A stretch of 64,000 bases of DNA from Rubrimonas sp036788415. GTDB lineage: Bacteria; Pseudomonadota; Alphaproteobacteria; Rhodobacterales; Rhodobacteraceae. Position numbers and translations under genes: made by a program. The stretch lies in assembly GCF_036788415.1 (NCBI RefSeq), contig NZ_DAIQNN010000007.1:19580-83579 (forward strand). The letters run 5' to 3'. The notes under the pieces are model-generated. The model saw only the letters and a list, made by a program, of their open reading frames with translations, was not told the origin of the DNA and searched no databases. Shown in pieces: positions 52,742 to 62,288 of this stretch. Numbering within the stretch: the first letter of the stretch is position 1; each line of letters opens with the position of its first letter.

Positions 52742-53851
52742 ATGACCGCACCGCACCCCGCCATCGCCCCGCGCCCCGGCATCCTCGACATCGCCCCCTA
52801 TGTCGGCGGCGAAAGCGGCGCGCCCGGCGCCAACCGCGCGATCAAGCTTTCGGCCAACGAGAACCCGCGCGGCCCCAGCCCCGCCGCCGTCGAGGCCTAT
52901 CGCGCCTGCGCCGCGGGCCTCGCCCTCTATCCCGACGGCGGCGCCGAAAGCCTGCGCGCCGCCATCGGCGCGGCGGAAGGGCTCGACCCCGCGCGCATCG
53001 TCTGCGGCGCGGGCTCCGACGAGATCATCTCGCTGCTCTGCCAGGCCTATGCCGGCCCCGGCGACGAAGTGCTGCACAGCCGCCACGGCTTCCTGATGTA
53101 CGCCATTTCGGCCAAGGCCGCCGGCGCGACGCCGGTCGCCGCGCCCGAGACCGAGCTGACGGCGGATGTCGACGCGCTGCTCGCCGCCTGCACGCCGCGC
53201 ACGCGGCTGGTGTTCCTCGCCAATCCCAACAACCCCACCGGCACGCTGGTTTCGCAGGCCGAGGTCGCGCGCCTCGCCGAGGGTCTGCCGCCGCAGGCGC
53301 TGCTGGTGCTCGACGCGGCCTACGCCGAATATGTCGCGGCCCCCGGTTACGACGCCGGCGCGGCGCTGGCCGACGCGCGCGACAACGTCGTGATGACGCG
53401 CACCTTCTCCAAGATCCACGGGCTCGCCGCGCTGCGGCTCGGCTGGGCCTACGGGCCGACGCATGTGATCGACGTGCTCAACCGGGTGCGCGGCCCGTTC
53501 AACGTCTCCGTCCCGGCCATCGCCGCAGGCGCCGCCGCCATCGCCGACCGCGAGCATGTCGCCGCCGAAGCCGCCCGCAACGCGGCATGGCGCGACTGGC
53601 TGGCCGGCCGCCTCGCGGCAGCCGGCGTTCCCTGCACGAGGGCGCATGGCAATTTCCTGCTGGCGCGCTTCGGCGAGACCGGCCCCGCCAGCGCGCCCGA
53701 GGCCGACGGATGGCTGAAGACGCGGGGCCTGATCGTGCGGCGGATGGAGGGTTACGGGCTCGCCGGCTGGCTGCGCATCTCGATCGGCGAGGAGGCGGCG
53801 TGCCGCATGGTCGCCGACGCCGTCGACGCCTTCCGGGCGGCCAGGGCGTGA
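52742..53851 (+). CDS. hisC: Histidinol-phosphate aminotransferase
   Basis: A 369-residue PLP aminotransferase of the HisC/aromatic type. The PLP Lys is K224 in TRTFSKIHGLAALRLGWAYG. LSANENPRGPSPAAVEAY is the typical opening, and FLANPNNPTGTLV plus LVLDAAYAEYV bind the cofactor. It makes histidinol phosphate; this clade often also uses phenylalanine and tyrosine precursors. That fits the overlap (GTGA) with the prephenate dehydrogenase gene, so a role in aromatic amino acids is likely as well. Confidence 0.94.
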   Translation: MTAPHPAIAPRPGILDIAPYVGGESGAPGANRAIKLSANENPRGPSPAAVEAYRACAAGLALYPDGGAESLRAAIGAAEGLDPARIVCGAGSDEIISLLCQAYAGPGDEVLHSRHGFLMYAISAKAAGATPVAAPETELTADVDALLAACTPRTRLVFLANPNNPTGTLVSQAEVARLAEGLPPQALLVLDAAYAEYVAAPGYDAGAALADARDNVVMTRTFSKIHGLAALRLGWAYGPTHVIDVLNRVRGPFNVSVPAIAAGAAAIADREHVAAEAARNAAWRDWLAGRLAAAGVPCTRAHGNFLLARFGETGPASAPEADGWLKTRGLIVRRMEGYGLAGWLRISIGEEAACRMVADAVDAFRAARA

Positions 53852-54804
53852 GCGGCGCCGCCCCGCCGCTCTTCGGGCGGGTGGCGCTGATCGGGCTGGG
53901 GCTGATCGGCGCTTCGATGGCCTGGGCGATGCGGCGCGACAACGTCGCGCGCGAGATCGCGGGGTACGCCCGCTCGGCGGACACCCGCGCCGCCGCCGGC
54001 CGGCTCGGCTTTCTCGACACGGTCTGCGACAGCGCCGCCGACGCCGCCCGAGGCGCCGACGTGGTCGTTCTCTGCGTGCCGGTCGGCGCGATGGAAGCCG
54101 TCGCCGCCGAAATCGCCCCGGCGCTCTCCCCCGGCGCCATCGTCACCGATGTCGGCTCGGTGAAGGCCGCTGTGATCGCCGCCGTCGCGCCGCATCTGCC
54201 CGAAGGCGCGGCTTTCGTGCCGGCCCATCCGCTCGCCGGCACCGAGCAGTCCGGCCCCGAGGCGGGCTTCGCGACGCTGTTCGACAACCGGTGGTGCATC
54301 CTGACGCCGACGCCCGCCTCGCCGCGCCGGGCGGTCGACAAGATCGCCGATCTGTGGCGGCGCTGCGGGGCCAATGTCGAGGAGATGACGCCGCAGCATC
54401 ACGATCTGGTGCTCGCCGTGACCAGCCACACGCCGCATCTGATCGCCTACACCATGGTCGGCGTCGCCGACGACATGGCGCAGGTCACCGAATCTGAAGT
54501 GATCAAGTATTCCGCCGCGGGTTTCCGCGACTTCACTCGCATCGCCGCCTCGGACCCCACCATGTGGCGCGACGTGTTTCTGACCAACCGCGAGGCGACG
54601 CTCGAGATCCTCGGGCGCTTCACCGAGGAGCTGTTCGCGCTTCAGCGCGCGATCCGGATGGGCGACGGAGAGATGCTGTTCGACTATTTCACCCGCACGC
54701 GGGCGATACGGCGCGGCATTCTGGAGGCCGGGCAGGACACGGCCGCTCCGGATTTCGGGCGCGCGCGCGGCCTTGGAGACGCTGTCGGCGGGGGCGGCGA
54801 ATAG
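53848..54804 (+). CDS. Prephenate/arogenate dehydrogenase (TyrA family)
   Basis: A 318-residue NAD(P)-dependent dehydrogenase for tyrosine synthesis. The Rossmann motif is ALIGLGLIGASMAWAMRRD. VLCVPVGAM, TDVGSVKAAV and AHPLAGTEQSGPEAG are signature stretches, and SHTPHLIAYTMVGVADD lies in the helical C-terminal domain with catalytic-region His residues. The GTG start at 53848 overlaps the hisC stop. Whether it prefers prephenate or arogenate cannot be told. No ACT regulatory domain is visible. Confidence 0.93.
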   Translation: MSGAAPPLFGRVALIGLGLIGASMAWAMRRDNVAREIAGYARSADTRAAAGRLGFLDTVCDSAADAARGADVVVLCVPVGAMEAVAAEIAPALSPGAIVTDVGSVKAAVIAAVAPHLPEGAAFVPAHPLAGTEQSGPEAGFATLFDNRWCILTPTPASPRRAVDKIADLWRRCGANVEEMTPQHHDLVLAVTSHTPHLIAYTMVGVADDMAQVTESEVIKYSAAGFRDFTRIAASDPTMWRDVFLTNREATLEILGRFTEELFALQRAIRMGDGEMLFDYFTRTRAIRRGILEAGQDTAAPDFGRARGLGDAVGGGGE

Positions 54805-54858
54805 CGGCGCGGGCTTGCGTCGAACCGCGTTTTGCGCCCCTTTTGATCGTCCCCGCAG

Positions 54859-56697
54859 ATGCCCGAATTGGCGCAGATGTTCCAGAGCTACGACCTCCCC
54901 GATGTCCGAGCGGAAACCTCTGCGCGACTCGCCCGCCTGCGCGACGCGCTGCGCGGGCTGGGGCTCGACGGTTTCCTGATCCCCCGCGCCGACGCCCATC
55001 AGGGCGAGACGGTCGCCCCCTGCGAGGAGCGGCTCGCCTGGCTGACCGGCTTCACCGGCTCGGCGGGGCTGTGCGCCGTGACGGCGGAACGCGCCGCGCT
55101 GTTCGTCGACGGGCGCTACACGCTGCAGGCGCGCGCGCAGATCGACGCGGAGGCCTTCGAGATCGCCGCCCTGCATGACGGCGGCCCCGAGGAATGGCTC
55201 GCCGAGGCGCTGCACGGCGGCGCCGCGCTCGGTCTCGACCCGATGCTGCACACCGCCGCCCAGGTCGAGCGGTTGCGCCACGCGGCGGAGAAGGCGGGCG
55301 CGCGGCTCGTCATGGTCGAGCCCAATCCAATCGACGCGCTGTGGGAGGACCGCCCCGGCCCGCCGCTCGGCTCGGCGCATCCGCATCCGGAGGCGCTGGC
55401 CGGCGCGAGCGCCGCCGACAAGCGCGCGCGCGTCGCCGCAACGCTCGCCGAGGCGGGCGCGCAGGCCTCGGTGCTGACGCTGCCCGACAGCATCGCCTGG
55501 CTCTTCAACATCCGCGGCTCGGATCTCGCGCGCTCGCCGGCGCCGCTCGCCTTCGCGATCCTGCGCGCCGACGCCTCGGCCACGATCTTCGCCGAGGAGG
55601 ACAAGTTCGACGGGGCGGCGCGCGCGCATCTGGGCGACGCCGTCTCCGTCGCGTCGCCCGCCGCCTTCGGGCCGGCGCTCGACGCGCTTCGGGGCGCGCG
55701 CGCGCTGGTGGATCGCGACAGCGCGCCGGCCTGGGTGGGCATGCGGCTCGAGGCCGCGGGCGCGACGCCGGTCTGGGCGCGCGACCCTTGCATCCTGCCC
55801 AAGGCGACCAAGACCGACGCCGAGCTCGCAGGCGCCCGCGCCGCCCATCTGCGCGACGGCGCGGCGATGGCGCGCTTCCTGCGCTGGCTGTCGGAGACGG
55901 CGCCGCAGGGCGGCCTCACCGAGATCGACGTCGCGCGGCGCCTCGAGGCCGAGCGCGCCGCCGACCCGCTGCTGCGCGACATCGCTTTCGACACGATCTG
56001 CGGCGCCGGGCCGAACGGCGCCGTCGTGCATTACCGCGTCAGCCGCGCCAGCAACCGCGCCGTCGCGCCGGGCGAGCTTCTGCTCGTCGACAGCGGCGGG
56101 CAATATGAGGACGGCACGACCGACGTCACCCGGACCCTCGCCATCGGCGCGCCCGACCCGCTGGCGCGCCGGCTGTTCACGCTGGTGCTCAAGGGCATGA
56201 TCGCGCTCAGCCGCGCGCGCTTTCCCGAAGGGACCGAGGGCCGCGCGCTCGACCCGCTGGCGCGCGCGGCGCTCTGGCGGGCCGGCCATGACTACGACCA
56301 TGGGACGGGCCATGGCGTCGGCGCCTATCTCAACGTGCATGAAGGCCCTCAGAGCATCTCCAAGCGCGGCGCGGAGCCTTTGCGGCCCGGCATGATCGTG
56401 TCCAACGAGCCCGGCTGCTATCTGGAGGGGCGCTTCGGCATCCGCATCGAGAACCTGCTCGCTGTGACGCCGGCGGTCGAGGTCGAGGGCGGGGCGCGTC
56501 CGATGCTCGGTTTCGAGACGCTGACCTGGGTCCCGATCGACTGCGCGCTGGTGGATGCGGACCTGCTGGCGGCGTCCGAGCGCGCGTGGCTGGACGCCTA
56601 TCACGCCAAGGTCGCGTCGCTAATCGGCCCGCTCCTCGACGAGGCGGACCGCGCCTGGCTCAAGGCGGCCTGCGCGCCGCTGATTTCGGGGCTCTGA
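54859..56697 (+). CDS. Aminopeptidase P family protein (M24B)
   Basis: A 612-residue X-Pro aminopeptidase. Two creatinase N-type domains (about residues 20-290; FTGSAGLCAVTAERAALFVD is the first) precede the pita-bread catalytic domain. The dinuclear metal ligands are seen in LLVDSGGQYEDGTTDVTRTL (Asp, Asp), GTGHGVGAYLNVHEGP (His), SNEPGCYLEGRFG (Glu) and IRIENLL (Glu). The length of about 600 residues is that of the cytosolic three-domain type. It removes N-terminal residues next to proline. It is convergent with irr, with repeat copy B between them. Confidence 0.95.
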   Translation: MPELAQMFQSYDLPDVRAETSARLARLRDALRGLGLDGFLIPRADAHQGETVAPCEERLAWLTGFTGSAGLCAVTAERAALFVDGRYTLQARAQIDAEAFEIAALHDGGPEEWLAEALHGGAALGLDPMLHTAAQVERLRHAAEKAGARLVMVEPNPIDALWEDRPGPPLGSAHPHPEALAGASAADKRARVAATLAEAGAQASVLTLPDSIAWLFNIRGSDLARSPAPLAFAILRADASATIFAEEDKFDGAARAHLGDAVSVASPAAFGPALDALRGARALVDRDSAPAWVGMRLEAAGATPVWARDPCILPKATKTDAELAGARAAHLRDGAAMARFLRWLSETAPQGGLTEIDVARRLEAERAADPLLRDIAFDTICGAGPNGAVVHYRVSRASNRAVAPGELLLVDSGGQYEDGTTDVTRTLAIGAPDPLARRLFTLVLKGMIALSRARFPEGTEGRALDPLARAALWRAGHDYDHGTGHGVGAYLNVHEGPQSISKRGAEPLRPGMIVSNEPGCYLEGRFGIRIENLLAVTPAVEVEGGARPMLGFETLTWVPIDCALVDADLLAASERAWLDAYHAKVASLIGPLLDEADRAWLKAACAPLISGL

Positions 56698-56702
56698 CAG
56701 GG

Positions 56703-56730
56703 GCCGCTCCGTCGACGACAGGCGGGCGGC
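56703..56730 (+). terminator. Hairpin after aminopeptidase P gene
   Basis: GCCGCTC (56703-56709) pairs with GGGCGGC (56724-56730, one T-G wobble) around a 14-base loop, starting 6 bp after the stop codon. Like the rpmJ hairpin, it abuts the dispersed repeat on the right. Confidence 0.35.
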
Positions 56731-56845
56731 TCAAGCGGAGCTCGACCTGAAGGAAGCAGGTCCTAGGTGGGCGCCGTTGTTTTCAAGGGAAAAAGTTGGT
56801 TACCTGAGTCCCTCGGGTCGGCTTGCGCCCTAGCTCCGGCGCAGC
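56725..56845. repeat. Structured dispersed repeat, copy B
   Basis: Second copy of the element at 20176-20297, again between convergent genes. Shared blocks are in the same order: TCGACCT, GCAGGTCC, TTGTTT, TGGTT, GGTCGGCT, then GGCGCAG. The pairing CGACCT (56743-56748) with GGGTCG (56815-56820) is kept, with a T-A pair in copy A replaced by a T-G wobble. GACCTG/CAGGTC with an AAGGAAG loop (56744-56762) forms a local hairpin. Its right end runs across the irr stop codon (56830-56832) into the last codons. Function and strand are unknown. Confidence 0.58.
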
Positions 56846-57306
56846 CGGACCACGACGTCGACGCGGGCGATCTCGTAGCCCTTGGGAGGTTCGGGCAGCC
56901 GGGCGATCTCGACGCTGCTGGCGGGGGCGTCGGACAGGCGCGCGTCGTCCTCCCAGTAGAAATGCGGGTGATCCTCGGTGCGCGTGTCGAAATAGCTGCG
57001 CGCGCCGTCGACGGTGATCTCGGTCAGCAGCCCGGCTTCGGTGAAGCATTTCAGCGTGTTGTAGACGGTCGCGAGCGCCACCCCGTCGCCTGCCTCGCGC
57101 GCGGCGTCGAACAGGCTCTCGGCGGTGACGTGCCGGTGGCCGCCATCGCCGACCAGCAGGCGCGCCAGCAGCCGGCGCTGCCGCGTCGGGCGCAGCCCTG
57201 CGCCTTCGAGCCAGCGATCCGCCCGGCGCAATTCCGCGCCTTCGGCCGGCATGTTCCGATCCTGCGCCACGCCCATCGCAAGGCCCTTCGCAAATCCGCA
57301 TTGCAT
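56830..57306 (-). CDS. irr: Fur-family transcriptional regulator Irr
   Basis: A 158-residue Fur-superfamily protein. The winged-helix part has LRPTRQRRLLARLL and the recognition region ATVYNTLKCFTEAGLL. The C-terminal half contains DHPHFYWEDDARL, with the His cluster of Irr type. The usual Fur metal-binding Cys motifs are missing, as in Irr, which senses haem status and controls iron genes in alphaproteobacteria. The divergent irr/fabA arrangement is typical of the group. The last residues (RLRRS) lie in DNA resembling the dispersed repeat. Confidence 0.9.
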   Translation of the reverse strand: MQCGFAKGLAMGVAQDRNMPAEGAELRRADRWLEGAGLRPTRQRRLLARLLVGDGGHRHVTAESLFDAAREAGDGVALATVYNTLKCFTEAGLLTEITVDGARSYFDTRTEDHPHFYWEDDARLSDAPASSVEIARLPEPPKGYEIARVDVVVRLRRS

Positions 57307-57427
57307 CTCTGATCTTAACGCGTTGCGACGGCGAACGCCAGCGCGCGCGCTGCGTCGTCTTGCGCGCGTCGCAAAGGGGGTGCTAGGGAGCGGGGAACGG
57401 CGAGGCGGGCAGCGGGACTTCGACGAA

Positions 57428-57943
57428 ATGGCCGACCGGGAAACGAGTTACGATTTCGAAGGGCTGATGCGCTGCGCCCGGGGCGAGCTGTTCGGCCCCG
57501 GCAACGCGCAACTCCCCGCGCCGCCCATGCTGATGATGGACCGCGTCACCGCGATCGAGCCCGAAGGCGGCGCGCATGGCAAGGGCCGCATCGTCGCCGA
57601 ATACGACGTCAAGCCCGATCTGTGGTTTTTCAAGTGCCATTTCCTCGGCGATCCGGTGATGCCGGGCTGCCTTGGGCTCGACGCGCTGTGGCAGCTCACG
57701 GGGTTCTTCCTCGGCTGGCGGGGGATGCCCGGCAAGGGCCGCGCCCTCGGCGTCGGCGAGGTGAAGTTCACCGGAATGGTCACACCGTCTTCGCGTCTGG
57801 TGCGGTATACGGTCGAGTTCAAGCGCATCATCGACCGCAAGCTCAAGCTCGGCATCGCCGATGGCGAGATGGCGGTGGACGGTCAGGTCATCTATCAGGC
57901 GACCGACATGCGGGTGGGGCTGTTCGAGGCCGAACCGGCCTGA
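57428..57943 (+). CDS. fabA: 3-hydroxydecanoyl-ACP dehydratase/isomerase
   Basis: A 171-residue FabA, which dehydrates 3-hydroxydecanoyl-ACP and isomerises the product to the cis-3 form, the branch point to unsaturated fatty acids. The active-site His is in FFKCHFLGDPVMPGCLG and the catalytic Asp in LGLDALWQLTGFF. LMMDRVTAIE and GEVKFTGMV complete the hot-dog fold. The ATG at 57428 gives the exact family length. It begins the fabA-fabB-fabI operon, with a gap of about 50 bp to fabB, and is divergent from irr. Confidence 0.97.
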   Translation: MADRETSYDFEGLMRCARGELFGPGNAQLPAPPMLMMDRVTAIEPEGGAHGKGRIVAEYDVKPDLWFFKCHFLGDPVMPGCLGLDALWQLTGFFLGWRGMPGKGRALGVGEVKFTGMVTPSSRLVRYTVEFKRIIDRKLKLGIADGEMAVDGQVIYQATDMRVGLFEAEPA

Positions 57944-57993
57944 GAGGCGCTCGGCGCCGGCCCGATCCGCGCGGTCTGGAAGGGAGCACGCTC

Positions 57994-59216
57994 ATGCGGC
58001 GCGTCGTCGTCACCGGTATCGGCATCGTCTCCTCGATCGGCAATTCGGCGCAGCAAGTCGCCGCGGCGCTGCGCGAGGGCCGATCGGGCCTGTCCGCCGC
58101 GCCCGATTACGCGGAGCACGGCTTCCGCTGCCAGGTGCATGGCCGCCCCGACATCGATCTCGACGCGCTGATCGACAAGCGCGACCGCCGCTTCATGGGC
58201 GACGGCGCCGCCTACAACTACATTGCGATGCAGCAGGCCATCGCCGACAGCGGCCTGGAAAAAGCGGAGGTCAGCCACCCCCGGACCGGGCTGATCGTGG
58301 GCTCGGGCGGGCCGTCGACGCGCAACCTGTTCGCCGCCCACCAGATCGTCGTCGAGAAGGGCTCGCCCAAGCGGATGGGGCCGTTCATGGTCACGCGCTG
58401 CATGTCCTCGACCAACTCCGCCTGCCTCGCCACGCCCTTCGGGATCAAGGGCGTGAACTACTCGATCACCTCCGCCTGCTCGACGTCGGCCCATTGCATC
58501 GGGAACGCGGTCGAGCAGATCCAGTGGGGCAAGCAGGACGTCGTGTTCGCCGGCGGCGGCGAGGAGCTCGACTGGACGCTGTCGTGCCTGTTCGACGCGA
58601 TGGGGGCGATGTCCTCGAAATACAACGCGACGCCCCGGACGGCGAGCCGCGCCTTCGACGCCAATCGCGACGGCTTCGTGATCGCGGGCGGCGGCGGGGT
58701 GCTCGTGCTCGAGGAACTCGAACGCGCCAAGGCGCGCGGCGCGCGCATCTACGCCGAGGTGACCGGCTACGGCGCCACGTCGGACGGCCACGATATGGTC
58801 GCGCCGTCGGGCGAGGGGGCCGAGCGCTGCATGAAGCTCGCGACCGCCACGCTCGGCGACCGCAAGGTCAGCTATATCAACGCCCACGGCACCTCGACGC
58901 CCGCCGGCGACGTGACGGAGGTGAAGGCGGTGCGCGCCGTCTTCGGCGAAGGCGCGACGCCGCCGATCAGCTCGACCAAGTCGCTGACCGGCCATTCGCT
59001 CGGCGCGACCGGCGTGCAGGAGGCGATCTACTGCCTGCTGATGCTGCAGGGCGATTTCATCGCCGCCTCCGCCAACATCGAGACGCTCGACCCCGAAATC
59101 CACGCGCATGAGATCGTCACCAGGCGGATCGACGACGCGGGGCTCGACACGGTGCTCTCCAATTCCTTCGGCTTCGGCGGCACCAACGCGACGCTCGCCC
59201 TCAGCCGCTATCACGG

Positions 59217-59220
<4 letters not shown>
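57994..59220 (+). CDS. fabB: 3-oxoacyl-ACP synthase I (FabB)
   Basis: A 408-residue ketoacyl synthase that elongates unsaturated acyl-ACPs. The nucleophile Cys is in ITSACSTSAHCIGNA, and the two catalytic His are in YINAHGTSTPAGD and STKSLTGHSLGATG. It starts RRVVVTGIGIVSSIGNS. Length and context after fabA mark it as FabB and not FabF. The stop overlaps the fabI start (GTGA), so translation is coupled. Confidence 0.96.
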
Positions 59221-60023
<803 letters not shown>

Positions 60024-60026
60024 GCC

Positions 60027-60464
60027 ATGCGATGCGTCTTCGTCCTCAACGGGCCGAGCCTCAACTTGCTCGGCGTGCGCCAACCGGAGATCTACGGGCG
60101 CGCGACGCTCGGCGATATCGAGTCAGAATGCCGAGTGCTGGGCGCCGAACTGGGCCTTTCGATCGACTTCCGCCAGTCCAACCACGAGGGCGTGCTGGTG
60201 GACTGGATTCAGGAGGCGCGGGGCGCCGCGCAGGCCGTGGTGATCAACCCCGCCGCCTACACCCACACTTCCGTCGCGCTGCTCGACGCGCTGAGCGCAT
60301 TTGACGGGCCAGTGATCGAGGTGCATCTCTCCAACGTGCACAAGCGCGACGCGTTCCGCCGACACTCCTATGTGTCGCTGCGCGCCGACGGGGTGATCGC
60401 CGGCTGCGGCGCTGAGGGGTACCTGCTGGCGCTGCGCCGCGTGGCGAGCCTGCTCGCGGACTGA
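60027..60464 (+). CDS. aroQ: Type II 3-dehydroquinate dehydratase
   Basis: A 145-residue AroQ, third step of the shikimate pathway. The signature FVLNGPSLNLLGVRQPEIYG contains the active Tyr and Arg. Further active-site stretches are NPAAYTHTSVALLDAL and EVHLSNVHKRDAFRRHSY, with catalytic His. Length is standard. It lies 3 bp after fabI and 20 bp before the DUF1244 gene, so it may be carried on the fab transcript. Confidence 0.97.
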   Translation: MRCVFVLNGPSLNLLGVRQPEIYGRATLGDIESECRVLGAELGLSIDFRQSNHEGVLVDWIQEARGAAQAVVINPAAYTHTSVALLDALSAFDGPVIEVHLSNVHKRDAFRRHSYVSLRADGVIAGCGAEGYLLALRRVASLLAD

Positions 60465-60484
60465 CCGAACAGGGAGTGGAGACG

Positions 60485-60778
60485 ATGGACGACGCGACCC
60501 GCACCGAACTCGAAGCTGCCGCCTTCCGGCGCTTGGTCGCGCATCTGCGCGCGCGCGCCGACGTGCAGAACATCGATATGATGAACCTCGCCGGGTTCTG
60601 CCGGAACTGCCTGAGCAACTGGTATCAGGACGCGGCGCAGGAGCGCGGGATCGAGATGGGCAAGGAGGACGCGCGCGAGGTCGTCTACGGCATGCCTTAT
60701 TCCGAGTGGAAGGCGCGCCACCAGACCGAGGCGACGCCAGAGCAGCAGGCCGCCTTCGTCCACAGCCACAAGCACTGA
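60485..60778 (+). CDS. DUF1244 family protein
   Basis: A 97-residue cytosolic protein with the DUF1244 core DMMNLAGFCRNCLSNWYQDA and VYGMPYSEWKARHQTEATPE, and a His-rich end (HSHKH). The CxxC pair suggests a metal or redox site. The family is small and its role is unknown. The start at 60485 has GGAG in the preceding 12 bases; a GTG at 60476 in the same frame is less likely. It is 20 bp from aroQ. Confidence 0.88.
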   Translation: MDDATRTELEAAAFRRLVAHLRARADVQNIDMMNLAGFCRNCLSNWYQDAAQERGIEMGKEDAREVVYGMPYSEWKARHQTEATPEQQAAFVHSHKH

Positions 60779-60824
60779 GGCGGCGCCGCTTGCCTTGCGC
60801 GCCCGGCGCGCGCAAAGCGAGGAC

Positions 60825-61304
60825 ATGAACGCCCGCTCCCTTCTGGCCGTTTCCGCGCCGATGGCGCGCGCGCTGGACCTCGCGCGCGCGGCGGCGGCGG
60901 CGGGCGAGGCGCCGGTGGGGGCGGTGGTCGCGGGGCCCGACGGGGCGATTGTCGCCGAGGCGGCGAATGCGATGCGGGCGCGGCGCGACCCGACCGCCCA
61001 TGCGGAACTGCTGGCCATTCGCGCCGCTTGCGAGGCGCTCGGGGCCGAGCGGCTGACCGGCTGCGATCTGCATGTGACGCTCGAACCCTGCCCGATGTGC
61101 GCCGGCGCCATCATGCATGCGCGGCTGCGCCGGCTCTACTACGCCGCCTCCGACCCCAAGGGGGGCGCGGTGGCGCATGGGCCGCGCCTGTTCGCCCAGC
61201 CGACCTGCCTGCACCGGCCCGAGATCTACGACGGCATGGGGGGCGAGGCCTCGGCGGAGCTCCTGCGCGGGTTCTTCCGGGCGTTGCGCGAGGGCGGCCG
61301 ATGA
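60825..61304 (+). CDS. tadA: tRNA-adenosine deaminase-like protein (TadA family)
   Basis: A 159-residue cytidine/deoxycytidylate deaminase-fold enzyme. The zinc motif is intact: TAHAELLAIRAAC (HAE, with the catalytic Glu) and LEPCPMCAGAIM (PCxxC). Members of this type convert A34 to inosine in tRNA-Arg. The C-terminal YDGMGGEASAELLRGFF is typical of TadA. I have kept the start at 60825, which follows GCGAGG. The stop overlaps the Sua5-type gene (ATGA). Confidence 0.92.
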   Translation: MNARSLLAVSAPMARALDLARAAAAAGEAPVGAVVAGPDGAIVAEAANAMRARRDPTAHAELLAIRAACEALGAERLTGCDLHVTLEPCPMCAGAIMHARLRRLYYAASDPKGGAVAHGPRLFAQPTCLHRPEIYDGMGGEASAELLRGFFRALREGGR

Positions 61305-62278
61305 CGGCGCGCTGGACCGAGGCGGAGACGGGGGAGGCGGCGCGGGCGCTGCGGGCGGGGAGCCTTGTCGCCTTCCCGACCGAGACGGTTTACGGGCTCG
61401 GCGCGCTGGCTGCGGACGGGCGGGCGGTCGCGGCGATCTACGCGGCGAAGGGCCGCCCGCGCTTCAACCCGCTGATCGTCCATGTCGCGGAGCTGTCCGA
61501 GGCCGAGCGGATCGGCGCGCTCGACGCCCGCGCCCGCGCGCTGGCGGGCGCGTTCTGGCCGGGGCCGCTGACGCTGGTCGCCCCGCTGCGCGCTGGCGCG
61601 GAGGTGGCGGAGCTGGCGCTGGCGGGGCTCGGGACGGTGGCGCTGCGGGCGCCGGCGCATCCGCTGGCGCAGGCGCTGCTTGTCGCGGTCGGCGCGCCGC
61701 TCGTCGCGCCGTCGGCCAACCGCTCCGGATCGGTCTCGCCGACGACGGCGGCGCATGTGCTGGAGGGGCTGGAGGGCAGGATCGCGGGGGTGCTCGACGG
61801 CGGCCCCTGCGCGGTGGGGCTCGAGTCGAGCATTGTCGATCTCGCCGGGCCGCAGGCGCGTCTGCTGCGCCCCGGCGGTCTGCCCGCCGCCGCGATCGAG
61901 GCGGCGCTCGGCGCGCCGCTCGTCCGCGTCGGTGGGGACGCGGCGGTGGCGGCCCCGGGAATGCTCGCCAGCCATTACGCCCCGGGCGCGGCGTTGCGGC
62001 TCGACGCGAACGCCCCGCGGCAGGGCGAGGCATGGCTGGGCTTCGGCGCCGATCCGCATGAGGCGGCGCAGGCGGTCGCAGCCCGCAACCTCTCGGCCTC
62101 GGGCGATCTGGCTGAGGCGGCGGCGCATCTGTTCGCCGATCTGCGCGCGCTCGACGCGGCGTTGGGCGGTCGGGGACGGATCGCGGTCGCGCCCATCCCC
62201 GCGCACGGCCTCGGCGAGGCGATCGCCGACCGGCTGCGACGCGCCGCCGCGCCGCGCCCGACGCCCGTCTCGCGTTAA
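61301..62278 (+). CDS. L-threonylcarbamoyladenylate synthase (Sua5 type)
   Basis: A 325-residue Sua5 protein, two-domain form. The YrdC domain starts GSLVAFPTETVYGLGALA, with YAAKGRPRFNPLIVHV as the KxR-type substrate motif and APSANRSGSVSPTTAAHV. The C-terminal Sua5 domain follows (about residues 205-325; HYAPGAALRLDAN). It makes threonylcarbamoyl-AMP for the t6A37 tRNA modification. Together with the upstream tadA-like gene (ATGA overlap), this is a tRNA-modification pair. Confidence 0.93.
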   Translation: MTARWTEAETGEAARALRAGSLVAFPTETVYGLGALAADGRAVAAIYAAKGRPRFNPLIVHVAELSEAERIGALDARARALAGAFWPGPLTLVAPLRAGAEVAELALAGLGTVALRAPAHPLAQALLVAVGAPLVAPSANRSGSVSPTTAAHVLEGLEGRIAGVLDGGPCAVGLESSIVDLAGPQARLLRPGGLPAAAIEAALGAPLVRVGGDAAVAAPGMLASHYAPGAALRLDANAPRQGEAWLGFGADPHEAAQAVAARNLSASGDLAEAAAHLFADLRALDAALGGRGRIAVAPIPAHGLGEAIADRLRRAAAPRPTPVSR

Positions 62279-62288
62279 GAACCGTTGC

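Noticed and set aside
53752..56604. A 950-codon open frame on the minus strand
   Set aside because: It is antisense to hisC, the prephenate dehydrogenase and aminopeptidase P genes, all with intact catalytic motifs.
56741..56770. Similarity of copy B (GGAAGCAG) to the conserved loop of signal recognition particle RNA
   Set aside because: Only a short run is shared; the flanking conserved arms are absent, and copy A breaks the GGAA run.
57307..57427. Irr-box search between irr and fabA
   Set aside because: No TTTAGAA-type inverted repeat is present in this gap, so autoregulation through a classic site is not supported by the sequence.
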